From JAYKJB01 sp035284745 [NCBI: Candidatus Sericytochromatia bacterium] (GTDB lineage Bacteria > Cyanobacteriota > Sericytochromatia > S15B-MN24), in contig JAYKIL010000008.1 of NCBI GenBank assembly GCA_035284745.1, positions 124,001 to 188,000 on the forward strand: a stretch of DNA of 64,000 bases, read 5' to 3'. The position numbers were made by a program, and so were the translations under genes. Below are positions 62,714-64,000 of this stretch, one piece after another. How positions within the stretch are numbered: the first letter of the stretch is position 1; every line of letters begins with the position of its first letter. The notes beneath the pieces are model-generated. The model did not search any database. It saw only the letters and a program-made list of their open reading frames with translations, and was not told the origin of the DNA.

Positions 62714-63316
62714 CTATAGCAACTGACACGCTTCCGAGAATGACAGGCGCTCAAGGCGCGGATATACCTTTGACGGGTCGCCGTGCCCCAGCGTGAAAAG
62801 AAAATTCGACTTGCAGGAACCATCCGGCCAGAATTCGGCGTCCACCGCTGCATTGTCAAATCCCGACATAACGCCTACGTCCAAGCCTAGCGCGCGGGCT
62901 GCCAAAATCAGATATCCCCCCTGCATCGAGGAATTGCGGAAGGCCGTCGTCTCCGCCAATTGAGGGTCCTGGGCCATGAGGTCCCGCATCGGCGGGTAAT
63001 GTGGAAACAATCGAGGCAACTCCTCATAGAAAGTCGTGCTCCACGCCAAAATCCCAACAACCGGCGCCGCTTTCATTTTGTCGACGTTTCCCCCAGCGAC
63101 AGCGGGAAGCAAACGTTGCTTGGCCTCCTCTGTTCGCAAAAACAAAATGCGGGCGGGTTGACCATTTGCAGAGGTTGGCCCCCATTTCAGGAGGTCATAA
63201 AGGGATTCAAGCTCACGATCACTGATCGGCGTGTCAAGCCAGCCATTTTGCGTGCGAGCCGCCCGAAAAAGGAGATCCAGTGCCGTATCGTCTAGCGTTT
63301 GATTCTGGGTGACCAT
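62714..63316 (-). CDS. Nitroreductase-family oxidoreductase, RutE (malonic semialdehyde reductase)-like
   Basis: A 200-aa FMN-binding nitroreductase. The N-terminal half follows RutE closely: LDLLFRAARTQNGWLDTPISDRELESLYDLLKWGPTSANGQPARILFLRT (segment seen in full), NVDKMKAAPVVGILAW and LPRLFPHYPPMRDL. In E. coli RutE reduces a uracil-derived aldehyde. No other rut gene is in the window, so the substrate may differ. ATG 63316 with GAGG eight bases upstream is preferred to the long frame to 63586. Confidence 0.88.
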   Translation of the reverse strand: MVTQNQTLDDTALDLLFRAARTQNGWLDTPISDRELESLYDLLKWGPTSANGQPARILFLRTEEAKQRLLPAVAGGNVDKMKAAPVVGILAWSTTFYEELPRLFPHYPPMRDLMAQDPQLAETTAFRNSSMQGGYLILAARALGLDVGVMSGFDNAAVDAEFWPDGSCKSNFLFTLGHGDPSKVYPRLERLSFSEACQLL

Positions 63317-63464
63317 CAAAAAAACCTCACTGAAAGGACTACATAGAATTAAAATAGCAGATGATGGCCGGTTGGCAAGTACCGTAGAGCCTCCTGATAT
63401 GGTATCAAATGGTTCGAGTCGCCCTGAGTGGTTTTTTAGCCACTCTGCCCAGGAGATCCCTGCG

Positions 63465-63860
63465 ATGCCTTCGGAAAACCCGCCGCGCGCCACCTCGACC
63501 CAGCTCAACGTGCTGGGGGAACCTTTGCAATCCTGCAGTGTTGACCCCCTGACAGGCTTCACCCGTACGGGGTGCTGTGAGGTCACAGGAGATGATGTGG
63601 GCTTTCACGCGGTGTGTGCGGTCATGACACGGGAGTTTTTGGCGTTCAGCCAGGCCCGTGGCAATGATCTGAGCACCCCGATGCCTCAATATGCTTTTCC
63701 AGGACTGAAACCGGGAGACCGCTGGTGTTTGTGCGCTCCCCGGTGGCAAGAAGCACTTGAGTCGGACGCGGCCCCAAAGGTTGTATTGGCCTCGACGCAT
63801 TTAGCGGCCCTTGAGTTTTGTCGCCTGGATGATCTTAAACGCCACGCCGTCGATGTTTAG
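63465..63860 (+). CDS. DUF2237 family protein
   Basis: A 131-aa soluble protein with the full DUF2237 pattern: VLGEPLQSCS, PLTGFTRTGCC, DVGFHAVCAVMT, FLAFSQARGNDLSTP, FPGLKPGDRWCLCA and LASTHLAALEF. Three Cys pairs may bind metal. Function unknown; its frame back to 63309 is not used because AGGAGA precedes ATG 63465. Confidence 0.9.
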   Translation: MPSENPPRATSTQLNVLGEPLQSCSVDPLTGFTRTGCCEVTGDDVGFHAVCAVMTREFLAFSQARGNDLSTPMPQYAFPGLKPGDRWCLCAPRWQEALESDAAPKVVLASTHLAALEFCRLDDLKRHAVDV

Positions 63861-63915
63861 TGGCTCGCCCCCCAGCCCCGGGTCTGGCCGCGTTTGAGCC
63901 ACGCGAGCCGGAGCG

Positions 63916-63999
63916 CTAACCTTGGACCGGAGGCACAAGGTTGGCTTTGATGGCACGTCCCCGCTGTTGCAAGCCGTTAAGTTGCTGAACGACACGGGG
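63916..63999 (-). CDS. Possible C-terminal end of a gene continuing outside the window
   Basis: The minus-strand frame from 63999 is open to a TAG at 63916-63918 and reads as a plausible tail (VVQQLNGLQQRGRAIKANLV). Only 27 codons are visible, so this is tentative. It does not overlap DUF2237. Confidence 0.3.
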   Translation of the reverse strand, partial: PRVVQQLNGLQQRGRAIKANLVPPVQG

Positions 64000-64000
64000 C

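Noticed and set aside
63317-63586. 90-residue N-terminal extension of the nitroreductase
   Set aside because: The extension overlaps the DUF2237 gene on the other strand and has no nitroreductase character; RutE homologues begin near 63316.
63801-63995. 64-aa minus-strand ORF at the window end
   Set aside because: It overlaps the DUF2237 coding end and its composition does not resemble a real protein; a different frame better fits a gene tail.

Overview
The window is an ordinary-looking chromosomal segment from a Gram-negative-type bacterium of roughly 55-60 % GC. It shows no phage, insertion sequence, CRISPR array or rRNA. About 60 protein genes and one tRNA are packed tightly on both strands. 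GTG and TTG starts are frequent, even for core genes: the main sigma factor begins with TTG and MurA with GTG. Several lipobox signal peptides point to an outer membrane or at least a lipoprotein-rich envelope. The mixture is unusual. A Firmicutes/Actinobacteria-style rapZ-yvcK-whiA cluster, a RecD2 helicase and a long-form ribosome hibernation factor sit beside lipoproteins, Bat-type von Willebrand proteins, Ser/Thr kinases with zinc ribbons, and an IcmF mutase. By inference this suits a deep, poorly cultured lineage such as the non-photosynthetic relatives of Cyanobacteria (Sericytochromatia/Vampirovibrionia type). That placement cannot be proved from this sequence alone.

Region 1-13 kb holds an incomplete gene, a subtilisin-like lipoprotein and a lipoprotein with carboxypeptidase-regulatory-like folds. 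A four-gene signalling block follows. It has a Ser/Thr kinase with zinc ribbons, a membrane segment and a periplasmic binding-protein ectodomain; a degenerate kinase fused to a complete PP2C phosphatase; a zinc ribbon-FHA protein; and an XRE-TPR regulator with a small lipoprotein. This block is the best candidate for an undescribed system: receptor kinase, pseudokinase-phosphatase and phosphothreonine reader in one operon. A third zinc ribbon kinase homologue, also degenerate, lies alone at 44.3-45.5 kb.

Region 13-24 kb holds a coiled-coil lipoprotein, tatC, hpf, whiA-yvcK-rapZ, a HAD phosphatase, a LolA/DUF4412-like secreted protein, and a Bat operon (small membrane protein, BatA-like, BatB-BatC fusion). 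Region 24-36 kb has tRNA-Leu(GAG) with its own promoter and terminator, recD2 overlapping an aminotransferase gene, a DksA/TraR-type zinc finger protein, two methyltransferases, the principal sigma factor, murA, a phosphodiester glycosidase (NAGPA) protein and a Nudix hydrolase. At 36 kb sits a bacterial RyR-domain protein.

Region 37-51 kb is mainly central carbon metabolism: 2-oxoacid dehydrogenase E1 alpha and beta, aconitase, fused isobutyryl-CoA mutase IcmF, and a crotonase-fold protein lacking both usual catalytic glutamates. A Sel1 protein and a glycosyltransferase are interspersed. Region 51-64 kb holds a RecB-like nuclease, a class A beta-lactamase-like/SH3/NlpC-P60 fusion, an M19 dipeptidase, coaE, tadA, an LplT-PlsC fusion, an EF-hand lipoprotein and purA. 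It ends with a QueC-like protein lacking the PP-loop, an orphan polar amino-acid-type ABC ATPase, UspA, DUF5335, a RutE-like nitroreductase and DUF2237.

All functional calls rest on motif and family recognition by eye. No database search was run.
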